A DNA stretch of 39,983 bases, taken from Myxosarcina sp. GI1. Its GTDB lineage: Bacteria > Cyanobacteriota > Cyanobacteriia > Cyanobacteriales > Xenococcaceae. The position numbers and the translations under genes were made by a program. The notes beneath the pieces were generated by a model, which worked only from the letters and a program-made list of their open reading frames with translations, made no database searches and had not been told where the DNA came from. This document shows positions 1-7,478 of the stretch, one piece after another. The DNA lies in the NCBI RefSeq assembly GCF_000756305.1, contig NZ_JRFE01000043.1, positions 20,576-60,558 of the forward strand. Direction: 5' to 3'. Position 1 is the stretch's first letter, and each line of letters starts with the position of its first letter.

Positions 1-72
1 AGTGCATCAGAAGCAATTCTTTTAAACATCTAAATTTATTACGGTATGAAAATAGAGACACCAGTATAACTT

Positions 73-393
73 TTACTCTAGTTCGTCTTCATAACCGATA
101 ACATCACCATCATCATCGGTTATGGCTTTTTTACCTTCACTGTTAATTAAAATTTCATTACCAGCTTCATCGCGTTCTTTTCTGAGGATAACAACGCTTC
201 TACCCGAATTTTCCGACCAGTCTTGCACCGTAAACCCTGCTTCGGTTTCATCGGGATATCTGAGAGCCATCTTCTGCCATGCTTCTTCCTCACTCTCGGC
301 ATGAATATAATGTCCTTGCCTTTCTCTTATATCGTCGCGCCCAAGGCATTCGTGTAAGTAAAGTGCATTACGAGTACATCTGTATTCAGTCAT
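73..393 (-). CDS. Hypothetical acidic protein, 106 aa
   Basis: I do not recognise the family. The protein is short, soluble and acidic; the C-terminus carries a run rich in Asp and Glu (DDDGDVIGYEDELE). No membrane segment or metal motif is visible. Its ATG overlaps the stop of the upstream MazG-like gene by 4 nt, so the two are probably translationally coupled. It is the last gene of a three-gene minus-strand operon (HNH protein, MazG-like protein, this protein). The tight coupling is the best argument that it is real. Confidence 0.65.
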   Translation of the reverse strand: MTEYRCTRNALYLHECLGRDDIRERQGHYIHAESEEEAWQKMALRYPDETEAGFTVQDWSENSGRSVVILRKERDEAGNEILINSEGKKAITDDDGDVIGYEDELE

Positions 394-746
394 GGTTGTT
401 TATTCGTCTCCGTCCATAGCAGTTTTATTTTATTATCGAATCCTCCTCGCTGCGATTGCGAAGCTAGCCGAAGGCATCGCTTGTGTTTTTGGATTTCTCT
501 AACTTTCTCTGGCTCAATTCCAGTAGCAGCAATTAAAGCATCGATTACTTCATAAACATCGGCTAGTTCCTGGGGCAAATCTTTATCAGGAGCGATCGCT
601 GCTTCTTTAGCTTCTTCTACCAATTTCTGTCGTAGAGCTTCAATGTAATCTAAATTACTTAAAGTTGTTGTTTCACACTGATTGCCAGAAGTGCGGATAA
701 TTTCTGGTATTTTATCTCGAACGAGTTTGTTGTGTTCGGTTCTCAC
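390..746 (-). CDS. MazG-like nucleotide pyrophosphohydrolase
   Basis: The opening NKLVRDKIPEII and the later EEAKEA and LPQELADVYEVIDAL segments are the signature of the small MazG/phosphoribosyl-ATP-pyrophosphatase-like all-alpha NTP hydrolases. The Glu/Asp residues in these helices bind the catalytic Mg2+ in the family. The C-terminus RGGFDNKIKLLWTE matches the usual family ending, but about ten residues (near KRCLRLASQSQ) sit just before it, encoded by a palindromic repeat inserted in frame. The gene lies 2 nt downstream of the HNH gene and overlaps the next gene by 4 nt. The substrate is not predictable; house-cleaning of damaged or modified nucleotides is typical. Confidence 0.8.
   Translation of the reverse strand: MRTEHNKLVRDKIPEIIRTSGNQCETTTLSNLDYIEALRQKLVEEAKEAAIAPDKDLPQELADVYEVIDALIAATGIEPEKVREIQKHKRCLRLASQSQRGGFDNKIKLLWTETNKQP
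452..480. repeat. Small palindromic repeat inside a coding region
   Basis: A 29-bp stretch that starts GCGATTGCG and ends GGCATCGC, with an inner AAGCTAGCCGAAG core. It looks like the short interspersed palindromes of cyanobacteria. It lies in frame within the MazG-like gene and adds about ten residues. Related elements occur near 13453, 14278 and 16711. Confidence 0.55.
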
Positions 747-748
747 TG

Positions 749-1792
749 TTACTCATCTTCTCCAAAAGCTGGTGGATGTTCGTATTCTGGTTGCCAACTG
801 CTGTTGATTAGTGCGCCAGTAGAAGCTTCTTGATAATTATCTTCTAAAAACTTAGCTCGTTTCGTAGGTGTCGTGCCTGTCTGCTGAATTAATGTTTCTC
901 TTAAAGGGTGATGACTGCTAATAAAAAAGTCGTTTCTAATCTGCAACCGTTTGAGAAAACGCTTTTCGGGTAATCGGTCGAACTTACCTCTAGTACCGCG
1001 ATTACAACTCTGACAAGCTAAAACTAAATTCCAAACCCCGTCGATAGGATGAGCGATGTTGTGGTAAATTAGCTTGCGCGGAAAAAAGTGATCGACATCT
1101 CCTAAATCTACCGATCCGCTTTCAATTGAAATATCTGCAAAACAATAAAAACATTTGCCTTTTTGATAGCCATTTAAAGCATCACGACAAGAGGTGACAT
1201 CCACTCGGCGGTTGTTACTGCCAGTAAAAATAATCTTCTTCTCATGGTCGTAGTCTACTTTAATTAGATGCTTCGATATTTTTAGCTTCCAAGCTGTCTC
1301 GACTAAACGCCATCTTGCCTCTACTTCTTGGGGTAAGTTCTGACCCTGATATAGTTCGGGTAGTTCTAACAGACTGTCGGTTAGGGCAATACCTTTATTC
1401 TGACTTCTACGCTCGTCGGTAAAGAAACGGACGGGAAGCTCAGATTTATTGACGTTGTGAAAGGCATCAATGACATTCTCAAATCCCTGTCGGACTGTAG
1501 TTGCTATCAATTCATCCTTGCTAATTTCACTCTGATTGAAGCGATCGCAAGCCTCTAAAAAACTACTAGAACGTGATGTAGTTTGCTTTTCTGCCAGCTT
1601 GAGATGCTCTGTAATATAACGAGAAAACGGTTCTGCTAACTCCTCTAAAGTAATAAAAGTCTTACCAGTTGGGGCGATTTCTAGTAAAGCTTTGCCTAGT
1701 GCGAATTTGTAACAGGCGACATTATTCCCATACAGAATAATCGACCGCCAGTAATCTTCTATAGTTGGCTCTTTACCCAGAAATTCAGTCAT
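749..1792 (-). CDS. HNH endonuclease family protein
   Basis: The C-terminal half holds a complete HNH fold: KCFYCF (first Cys pair), DVDHFFPRKL (the D-H catalytic pair) and WNLVLACQSCNRG (second Cys pair and the Asn). The N-terminal 200 residues are helical and unassigned. The reading frame is open upstream to 1924, but I chose the ATG at 1792 (MTEFLGKEPTIEDYW) because the upstream extension is hydrophobic, overlaps the divergent gene and carries HIP1-type repeats. It is the first gene of an operon with the MazG-like and acidic proteins. Such HNH proteins are common in defence and mobile contexts; the target is unknown. Confidence 0.8.
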   Translation of the reverse strand: MTEFLGKEPTIEDYWRSIILYGNNVACYKFALGKALLEIAPTGKTFITLEELAEPFSRYITEHLKLAEKQTTSRSSSFLEACDRFNQSEISKDELIATTVRQGFENVIDAFHNVNKSELPVRFFTDERRSQNKGIALTDSLLELPELYQGQNLPQEVEARWRLVETAWKLKISKHLIKVDYDHEKKIIFTGSNNRRVDVTSCRDALNGYQKGKCFYCFADISIESGSVDLGDVDHFFPRKLIYHNIAHPIDGVWNLVLACQSCNRGTRGKFDRLPEKRFLKRLQIRNDFFISSHHPLRETLIQQTGTTPTKRAKFLEDNYQEASTGALINSSWQPEYEHPPAFGEDE

Positions 1793-1914
1793 ACAACTTA
1801 ATACAGACTTGTTTTTACTTCGTTTACGAAGTAAAATAGAGATATGGGCGATCGCTCTCCCGACCAAGAGACAAGCGATCGTCCTAACCCAAATACAATT
1901 CAGGTATAAGTTCA

Positions 1915-2529
1915 ATGAAAGCACAGATTTACATCAACCGTCAGGTGATGGCGGCAAACAAAAAAGCTACAAAAGAGACGGGAGAACTGGTAGACAAACC
2001 AGCGATCGCGGTCAATACTTACAAAGGCAGTATTTATTGCAAAGAAGTAGAATTTACCAGAGGAGGAAAGCTAATTCAGGATGCAGAACAAGCTAGATGC
2101 TCTGGAGCTACAGTCTGGATAGAGGTCAATGATTTTGAATCACTTGTAATTGATGGTTTAACGGCACGAAATTCTATGTTTGACCATGAAGAACCACTCT
2201 TAATCGAAGATTATTTCTGGCAGTTTGTGGAGGATTTTAAAGCCGTAATTGATGATAACTACATAGCGATCGCTCGTCGTCTCAGTTCTAAATATGCTGC
2301 TGATAAACAAGCATTGCTCGTAATGTTTAAAGAGTTACAGGAAAAGTTGCAACAGAAGTTAGACCGAGATGAACTAGAACTAGATGAGGATGATTTCGAC
2401 GATCTGACTGATAGCATTATCGGGTTAGGTAAGAAAAGATATTATTCAGTGTTGAGAAATCCTAGAAGTGCATTGTCTATTAGCGACTCAATTAAAAACT
2501 GTTACATAGTTTTGGATTTATTAAATTAA
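1915..2529 (+). CDS. Hypothetical protein, 204 aa
   Basis: Family not recognised. The protein is soluble, with a basic N-terminus and a helical, strongly acidic segment around residues 148-165 (LDRDELELDEDDFDD). No catalytic motif is visible. A second possible start lies at the ATG at 1948 (MAANKKATKE). The gene diverges from the HNH operon across about 120 bp that contains two HIP1-like sites and probably both promoters. It stands about 80 bp upstream of the DndB-like operon and could be co-transcribed with it. Confidence 0.6.
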   Translation: MKAQIYINRQVMAANKKATKETGELVDKPAIAVNTYKGSIYCKEVEFTRGGKLIQDAEQARCSGATVWIEVNDFESLVIDGLTARNSMFDHEEPLLIEDYFWQFVEDFKAVIDDNYIAIARRLSSKYAADKQALLVMFKELQEKLQQKLDRDELELDEDDFDDLTDSIIGLGKKRYYSVLRNPRSALSISDSIKNCYIVLDLLN

Positions 2530-2609
2530 TATTCATCGAAATGAATTTTTATTCCCTGACATTTATCGTTGGGGAATAAGCAACCGAATATATTTATTGA
2601 CAACAAATC

Positions 2610-2852
2610 ATGCCAGACAAATACAGAGAAACCAAAAACAATTGGGACAAAAATAACCCAGAAAAGATTAAACAATCTAAAGCTAAATACGATAAAGAAA
2701 ATCCTACTTGGTCATTTAGACCGACACCAGAACTTAGAGAATGGTTAAAGAAGGAACGATGGGACGATAGAGATGGTAATCCTGAAACTAATGCTGCTTT
2801 AGTTATTCGTAAGCTAGAAAAATTGATGGAAATGGAGTATCAAGGATACTAA
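2610..2852 (+). CDS. Small hypothetical protein, possible DNA-binding, 80 aa
   Basis: A charged 80-residue protein. The N-terminal 30 residues are Lys/Asn-rich (KNNPEKIKQSKAKYDKENP), followed by a TWSFRPTPELREWLKKER segment and a helix (NAALVIRKLEKLMEME). The strand-helix-helix order recalls ribbon-helix-helix proteins, but I cannot assign it firmly. Its stop is separated from the ATG of the DndB-like gene by 2 nt, so it is the first gene of a tight three-gene operon. Confidence 0.6.
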   Translation: MPDKYRETKNNWDKNNPEKIKQSKAKYDKENPTWSFRPTPELREWLKKERWDDRDGNPETNAALVIRKLEKLMEMEYQGY

Positions 2853-2854
2853 TA

Positions 2855-3940
2855 ATGGAAGAAACAACGTTTGCTGAACTTTGCTCCAAAACTGTTTATG
2901 CCAAACAGGTAGAGAATTATGGAAAGGAACGAGTATCATTAGGAATTGGCAATAATCAAGGACAAAGATTGGTTATTCAGATAATCATTTATGCTTCTGA
3001 AATTCCCAACTTGTTCAGAAATATATCGCGTCCAATTATCGAATCTCATTTATTAGAGATAAAAGAATATATTTTAAAGCAGGCAAGTGCAGGTAAGAAA
3101 TGGATCGTAGGAGCATTAACTGCCAATGTTGACCCAGAGCTAATCAAATGTGAATCTATTGGTTCAAGCCTATATATTATAAGTATTCCTAACGCTACTC
3201 CTTTAGATGTAACTGATGGTCAACATCGAATAGGCGCGATCGCTTCAATTATAGATTCAGAGCATCGAGAACTAATAGCAAATGAGCAAATTCCATTAAC
3301 TTTAATCTTGGAAAAAAGTTCGAGACAAGCGAATGTTGATTTCACAGATATGGCAAAAGGAACGACAATATCCAATTCTTTGTTGGTAGCTTTCGGCTCT
3401 GAAGGTCGAGATGCGATCGCTTTAGAACTTCTACGCAGAGTAAATCTTTTTCGGGGTAGCACTCGCTTAGATTCAGCTTCTCCTGGTTCTGGTTCTAAGT
3501 ATATTTACACCCTCAATTACATTGCAGGTTTAGTTGGTTGTGCAATGGATGGTAACAGTAACGCATCACTTGCTGAATATGACGATGAGAAAGAAATTGA
3601 GCAAGTAGGGATTGAGTTGAGTGAAATACTTAATGAGTTCTTTTCTGGCTGTCCAATAACAACCAATTTATCCCAAAAAGAAAAATTGACTCCTGAAGAA
3701 GTAAAAAACTTTCGCAGCACCTACATTTTAGGTTTAAGTATTGGCTTAGAAATATTAGGTTGTTTGATATATCAACTTCGGCAGGGAAACCTTACAATTA
3801 CTCAAATAGCAACTCAGATTGATTGGTCTAGAGATAACAACTTGTGGAATGAAATATTTCCTCATAAGAAAGCAACTACGAATAACGAGTCTTTGGGGAC
3901 ATTGCCGTTGAGTGATGCTATTGAGCAATTAATAAACTAG
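2855..3940 (+). CDS. DndB-like DGQHR-domain protein
   Basis: The DGQHR motif at residues 121-125 (within LDVTDGQHRIGAI) defines the DGQHR superfamily, which includes DndB, the regulator of DNA phosphorothioation. The length (361 aa) fits the family, and the later DFTDMAKGTTI segment and helical C-terminus are typical of it. Neither dndACDE nor a restriction partner dndFGH is in the window, so it is an orphan here. In the family DndB is a repressor and auxiliary factor; orphan copies are of unknown function. The gene is the middle of a tight operon (2 nt upstream gap; the next ATG follows the stop directly). Confidence 0.7.
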   Translation: MEETTFAELCSKTVYAKQVENYGKERVSLGIGNNQGQRLVIQIIIYASEIPNLFRNISRPIIESHLLEIKEYILKQASAGKKWIVGALTANVDPELIKCESIGSSLYIISIPNATPLDVTDGQHRIGAIASIIDSEHRELIANEQIPLTLILEKSSRQANVDFTDMAKGTTISNSLLVAFGSEGRDAIALELLRRVNLFRGSTRLDSASPGSGSKYIYTLNYIAGLVGCAMDGNSNASLAEYDDEKEIEQVGIELSEILNEFFSGCPITTNLSQKEKLTPEEVKNFRSTYILGLSIGLEILGCLIYQLRQGNLTITQIATQIDWSRDNNLWNEIFPHKKATTNNESLGTLPLSDAIEQLIN

Positions 3941-4456
3941 ATGAAGATGATAACAATTGATAATCTTAAAAGTCTGCTCAAACAACAGGTAAAACTAATT
4001 AGACAAATATATCCGCATCCTGACTGGAAGTATGGAGGGTTTGAAGAACTAGTTTTAGATTGCGGTAGTGAATTCAATCAATTTTTTACTCAAAATATCG
4101 AGCGAGGTATCCTTAAAAGTTGTTACTGGAATTGTCAACAATTACTTAAAGAATATCCTGAATTAATTTATTGCGAAGGTTATGCACTAGCTCCTGATGT
4201 ATTAATTCCTTTAAAACATAGTTGGTTAATTAACAAACAACAAGAAATAATCGAGCCTACTTGGGATGCAAATGATTCTATTTATCTAGGAATTCCTTTT
4301 TCTACTTTATGGTTTAAATCTGTCCTAAATAGTCGTTCTGCTATGGGTAGAAAAGATGAAATTAGTATTCTTGAAGGAAATTATTTAGAAGAGTTTTCAC
4401 TACTAAAAAAAGGTTTGCCAGATAATGCGATCGCTAAAATTATTTCAATTGCCTAG
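3941..4456 (+). CDS. Hypothetical protein, 171 aa
   Basis: The stop of the DndB-like gene is followed at once by this ATG. The protein has the pattern YPELIYCEGYAL, then KHSWLINKQQEIIEPTW, with a Cys, a His and a later Asp/Glu-Pro-Thr-Trp in register. The same arrangement appears in small uncharacterised bacterial proteins (segments of the type EGYA, HAWL and DPTW), which suggests a papain-like or transglutaminase-like fold; this is inference. No signal peptide is visible. Coupling to the DndB-like protein is the only functional hint. Confidence 0.65.
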   Translation: MKMITIDNLKSLLKQQVKLIRQIYPHPDWKYGGFEELVLDCGSEFNQFFTQNIERGILKSCYWNCQQLLKEYPELIYCEGYALAPDVLIPLKHSWLINKQQEIIEPTWDANDSIYLGIPFSTLWFKSVLNSRSAMGRKDEISILEGNYLEEFSLLKKGLPDNAIAKIISIA

Positions 4457-4510
4457 AACTAACTGGACTATAAAGTTGGGTTTTTACATCTCTGTTTGCT
4501 GTCATCAATT

Positions 4511-4963
4511 TTAAATCCAACGTCTGACTGTAGCTTTGTATTCTCGATACTCCTCACCAAATTTAGCTTCGAGCATTTGTTCTTCTTCTTTGACAAACAT
4601 TTCTTGAATCAGCCAAGCAAACACAGGAATAACGATTGCGGGAGTCAGAGTTCCTAAATAAAGCCACAAGCCAGTTAAGACAGTTATCATGCCCAAATAA
4701 ATAGGATTTCTGCTGTAGTTAAAGATTCCTTCTCTAAGTAGATAACTCGATTCTTTAAAAGGTTCGATCGCCGTATTCTTTTGTCGAAACAGGTAGGCAC
4801 AAAACAGAAGCACAATTATTCCGACTGCGATAGCTCCAATTCCTAAATAAGTAACGGGTGAGAAAAATAGCTGTCTGACGGGTAGCACCAAATGCAGTCC
4901 TACCATCAAGATAATCGATAGTAAAAACCAAACAGGAGGTAATAAAACTTTCTGCAAGTTCAT
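4511..4963 (-). CDS. Isoprenylcysteine/phospholipid methyltransferase-like membrane protein
   Basis: An integral membrane protein of 150 residues with about four hydrophobic segments. The C-terminal signature is that of the ICMT/PEMT family: GIFNYSRNPIYLGM (the RNP-Y SAM-binding motif), then EEEQMLEAKFGEEYREYKATVRRW (the EE-L...FG..Y..Y...V.RW block). Family members transfer a methyl group from S-adenosylmethionine to lipid or prenyl-cysteine substrates at the membrane; the bacterial substrate is usually unknown. It is convergent with the DndB-like operon, with only 54 bp between. Confidence 0.85.
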   Translation of the reverse strand: MNLQKVLLPPVWFLLSIILMVGLHLVLPVRQLFFSPVTYLGIGAIAVGIIVLLFCAYLFRQKNTAIEPFKESSYLLREGIFNYSRNPIYLGMITVLTGLWLYLGTLTPAIVIPVFAWLIQEMFVKEEEQMLEAKFGEEYREYKATVRRWI

Positions 4964-4996
4964 GTTTATAGTCTCCCAATGATAACTGTTCTTATA

Positions 4997-5560
4997 TTAA
5001 ATCTTCCCAAACGGTTGTCCCCATCTACGCCAATTTTCTTTATTAAAGGGACTGAGCCAGCGTAATATTAATTCTCGCTCCAGCTTTAAACGAGCAGTGC
5101 GATCGCCAGGTGTATGATACCAAAAAGCACTACAAACTCTGACTTCCAGATTGTGTTTGCGGTGCAGTTCGACATAGTTCATCGCATAGTCTTTACAGTC
5201 ATGCGTACCATTCCATCTCTGTTTTGCCGTTTGCATAGTCTCACCAACATAGAGGAGTAGGGGTAAAGCATTATCAATAACAAAATAGATGCAGTTTTTA
5301 TCTTCATGTTCTTTCATCCTGTAGAACTGAGAAGAATGCAGCTTCAGTTCAAAGGGGTTAATCTCATCACTATCATAGTGAGCTAATGGTGCATCAAACA
5401 GGCTAGTTTGTTGTGGTGGCTTAGTGTTAAGAGTGTGTTGCTGATGCTCGAATATTTTAGACTTCCATTTAAGTAAAGCATCTTTGCTCATGAGCTTTTG
5501 CGGTTGCTCTACTTGATAGGCTGGTCGGACATTAAATAAACTAAGTTGCTGTTCGCTCAC
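4997..5560 (-). CDS. GIY-YIG-like nuclease domain protein
   Basis: The N-terminal 80 residues are low-complexity and polar, with two QQ(L/T)SLF peptides (QQLSLF, QQTSLF). The C-terminal half fits a GIY-YIG fold: CIYFVIDN, then LLYVGETMQTAKQRW (the YVG and the Arg that follows), an ELHRKHNLEVRV strand and the Glu of KLERELILRW as the metal ligand, ending in PFNKENW. It is probably a single-strand-scission nuclease or a degraded homing-type domain. The target is unknown. It is transcribed alone on the minus strand. Confidence 0.7.
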   Translation of the reverse strand: MSEQQLSLFNVRPAYQVEQPQKLMSKDALLKWKSKIFEHQQHTLNTKPPQQTSLFDAPLAHYDSDEINPFELKLHSSQFYRMKEHEDKNCIYFVIDNALPLLLYVGETMQTAKQRWNGTHDCKDYAMNYVELHRKHNLEVRVCSAFWYHTPGDRTARLKLERELILRWLSPFNKENWRRWGQPFGKI

Positions 5561-5924
5561 TTTTGATGATAATTGACTGTCAAAGCAGCTAGATTAACAC
5601 GAGTCAAACCACTAACCATCAAAATTTAAGTTTCTTTCTTGGTGAGAATTTGTCAAGTGAGCGAGGCGATCGCTTGTAATTTACATATCTAATCGCTTTT
5701 CTCTATCTTTTCATTCAGCCTGAAAAATTAAATCGAACTCAAAATTATTAGACGAATAGGATAACAAGCAATAGAAAGCTAAAGATAGATAAGCTTGTTT
5801 CGACAAAAATAGGTTAAATTAATGACTTCATTGTTTTTTCTCCTTAAAAAGGGTGAATTTGTTTGATTATTCTTTAAGTAGCGATTGGGTTTAGCTCAAA
5901 AATAAGTGAGTGCATCTTAAACAA
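5561..5924. other. AT-rich intergenic stretch, no gene seen
   Basis: The stretch separates the GIY-YIG gene from hspA; both are on the minus strand. It has one HIP1 site near 5668 and several A/T runs, and presumably holds the GIY-YIG promoter. No ORF with a ribosome-binding site and no RNA gene was found. Confidence 0.5.
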
Positions 5925-5955
5925 AAGCCCAGTCACATCAACTGCAACTGGGCTT
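5925..5955 (-). terminator. Intrinsic terminator of hspA
   Basis: Nine-base-pair inverted repeat AAGCCCAGT / ACTGGGCTT with a 13-nt loop. On the minus strand the stem is followed by a T-rich stretch (TTTTGTTT). It lies 41 bp after the hspA stop codon. Confidence 0.75.
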
Positions 5956-5995
5956 GATTATCAAACTATTTGACTAGTTCGCTATCCCTGAAAGA

Positions 5996-6421
5996 CTAAG
6001 CGGTAGCTTCACCGAGATTTACTTTAACTACTTTGTTTTTTTCTTCTTCAGATTTAGGTAAACTCAGATTGAGGATACCGTCTTTGTACTCGGCAGTGAC
6101 GTTAGTGTTTTGAATTCTGGCAGGTAGAGGGATTACTCTTTGGAATTTACCGTAACGGAATTCAGAGCGAGTTTTTTCTTTAATTTCAGATTTACGTTCT
6201 CCTGCGATCGCTACTCTGTCAGCCATTACCTGAATGTCTAAATCTTTAGCTTCCATGCCAGGAACTTCTAGTTTGAGATGTAAAGCATCATCGGTTTCAG
6301 TAAGTTCGGCGGCAGGTACTTTGGCTAAGTTATTGAAGCCATCCGCATTATCAAATAAGCTGTTTAATTGACGTTGTAAAGAAGTCATTTCTTGCCAAGG
6401 ATTGTATCTTACTAATGTCAT
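5996..6421 (-). CDS. hspA: Small heat-shock protein, Hsp20/alpha-crystallin family
   Basis: The 141-residue protein opens with the cyanobacterial HspA start LVRYNPWQEMTSLQRQLNSLFD. It contains the full alpha-crystallin domain: LKLEVPGMEAKDLDIQV, RSEFRYGKFQRVIPLP and the YKDGILNLSLPK motif with the conserved G-L block. The C-terminus VVKVNLG includes a V-x-V tail of the I/V-x-I/V type used in oligomer assembly. Family members are ATP-independent holdases that keep unfolded proteins soluble under heat or light stress. A purine-rich GGAG lies 12 nt before the ATG. The long 5' leader could hold a heat-responsive structure, but I could not demonstrate one. Confidence 0.95.
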   Translation of the reverse strand: MTLVRYNPWQEMTSLQRQLNSLFDNADGFNNLAKVPAAELTETDDALHLKLEVPGMEAKDLDIQVMADRVAIAGERKSEIKEKTRSEFRYGKFQRVIPLPARIQNTNVTAEYKDGILNLSLPKSEEEKNKVVKVNLGEATA

Positions 6422-6574
6422 GTTTGTTGTTTCTCCGATTGCTGTTTGATAAGTGGTTTAGTTTAGAGTTTCTGTATAATTTCGTTTCGTTATTTATATC
6501 TTAATTAGCCCGATAAAATAACAGTAGTGTGGCTTGTATCCCATAGGCAGTAGTGGTTTTATCCCGAACCAAAT

Positions 6575-6603
6575 AAGACAATTTTAGTAGGGGAAACTAT
6601 AAT
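6575..6603 (+). promoter_or_regulatory. Candidate sigma70 promoter for the 60-aa ORF and arfB
   Basis: A perfect -10 (TATAAT, 6598-6603) and a -35 of AAGACA (6575-6580) are separated by 17 bp. Transcription would start near 6610, about 110 nt before the first downstream ATG at 6721. Confidence 0.45.
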
Positions 6604-6720
6604 TAATTGGGTTCGGTTGGGCAGAGTAAAAAATGTATTTCTTAGGCTTTAGAAAACCAGACCCAAACGGGAAACCTAGCCACAGATACAACCGAAAAAT
6701 AGGGCGAGTAGAACGAAATA

Positions 6721-6903
6721 ATGATTGAATACTTAATTGGTATCAGTGGCGCGACGTTGGTAGTTTATCGTGTTGAGGAATACTTTTGTTATGCGATCGC
6801 TTTCTGGGATGGATGGGTTTGTAAACCTCAAGAAATTTACTACACGGCAGAAGAAGCACTCAATGTAGGAATAGAAAGTATTAAGATTACCATTGGTTAT
6901 TAG
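6721..6903 (+). CDS. Small hypothetical protein, 60 aa
   Basis: A short, mostly beta-predicted protein (ISGATLVVYRVEEYFCYAIAFWDGW, split here by turns) without recognisable motif. It ends 11 nt before the arfB start and follows a good candidate promoter, so it is probably the first gene of a two-gene transcript. Function unknown. Confidence 0.5.
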   Translation: MIEYLIGISGATLVVYRVEEYFCYAIAFWDGWVCKPQEIYYTAEEALNVGIESIKITIGY

Positions 6904-6914
6904 CAACAATCTTA

Positions 6915-7331
6915 ATGTTAAAAATTTCAGAGCAACTTAGTGTTCCCAGTAGTGAAATAGAGTTAAAAGCTGTACGCTCGACTGGAGCAGGTGGACAAAA
7001 TGTAAACAAGGTAGCTACTGCAATACATTTACGATTCGATCTTGAAGCTTCTTCACTTCCCGACCGCTACAAATACAAGCTGTTGAAGTTAAATGATTCT
7101 AGAATATCAACCGATGGCGTTGTTGTTATTAAAGCCCAACAGTTCCGTACTCAGCAGCAGAATAGAGAAGATGCTTTAAGGCGACTTAAGGATTTAATCA
7201 AAAGCGTATTAACTCCCAAGAAGAAGAGACTTGCAACTAAACTAACTAAAGGAGCAAGAAAAAGACGGTTAGATAACAAAGCCAAACGTGGTCAATTAAA
7301 GGCATCAAGAAAAAAGGTTGATTATGATTAG
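6915..7331 (+). CDS. arfB: Alternative ribosome-rescue factor, peptidyl-tRNA hydrolase ArfB/YaeJ
   Basis: The 138-residue protein has the class-I release-factor catalytic loop RSTGAGGQNVNKVATAIHLR; its GGQ motif hydrolyses peptidyl-tRNA in the ribosome. There is no codon-recognition domain. The C-terminal 45 residues are a Lys/Arg-rich tail (KKKRLATKLTKGARKRRL...KAKRGQLKASRKK), which in ArfB enters the empty mRNA channel of stalled ribosomes. The length matches the family (about 140 aa). Its stop is 12 bp from the 3' end of the intron-split tRNA-Ser, to which it is convergent. A role in rescuing ribosomes when tRNA or mRNA is damaged fits the adjacent tRNA array, but that link is inference. 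Confidence 0.93.
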   Translation: MLKISEQLSVPSSEIELKAVRSTGAGGQNVNKVATAIHLRFDLEASSLPDRYKYKLLKLNDSRISTDGVVVIKAQQFRTQQQNREDALRRLKDLIKSVLTPKKKRLATKLTKGARKRRLDNKAKRGQLKASRKKVDYD

Positions 7332-7403
7332 TGAAATCTCAAACGGAAGTTGGAGGAATCGAACCCCTACGACATCTTTTGCCGTACTACGATTTTCAAG
7401 ACC

Positions 7404-7478
7404 GTTAAACTAAGCCACCTCGTTACCGAGGCGACTCGTCTTCAGAACCGTGCGTGAGACTTTCACCTCACACGGCTC
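7404..7478 (-). ncRNA. Group II intron domains V and VI
   Basis: Domain V is the 34-nt hairpin 7445-7478, starting GAGCCGTGTG and ending GCACGGTTC. Domain VI follows as a GTAA-capped stem (GCCTCG/CGAGGTGGC) with the branch-point A bulged at 7411. The stop codon of the intron-encoded protein (7468-7470) falls inside domain V. Confidence 0.88.

Noticed and set aside
6422-6574. RNA thermometer or CIRCE element upstream of hspA
   Set aside because: No TTAGCACTC-type inverted repeat and no convincing hairpin covering the ribosome-binding site could be seen.
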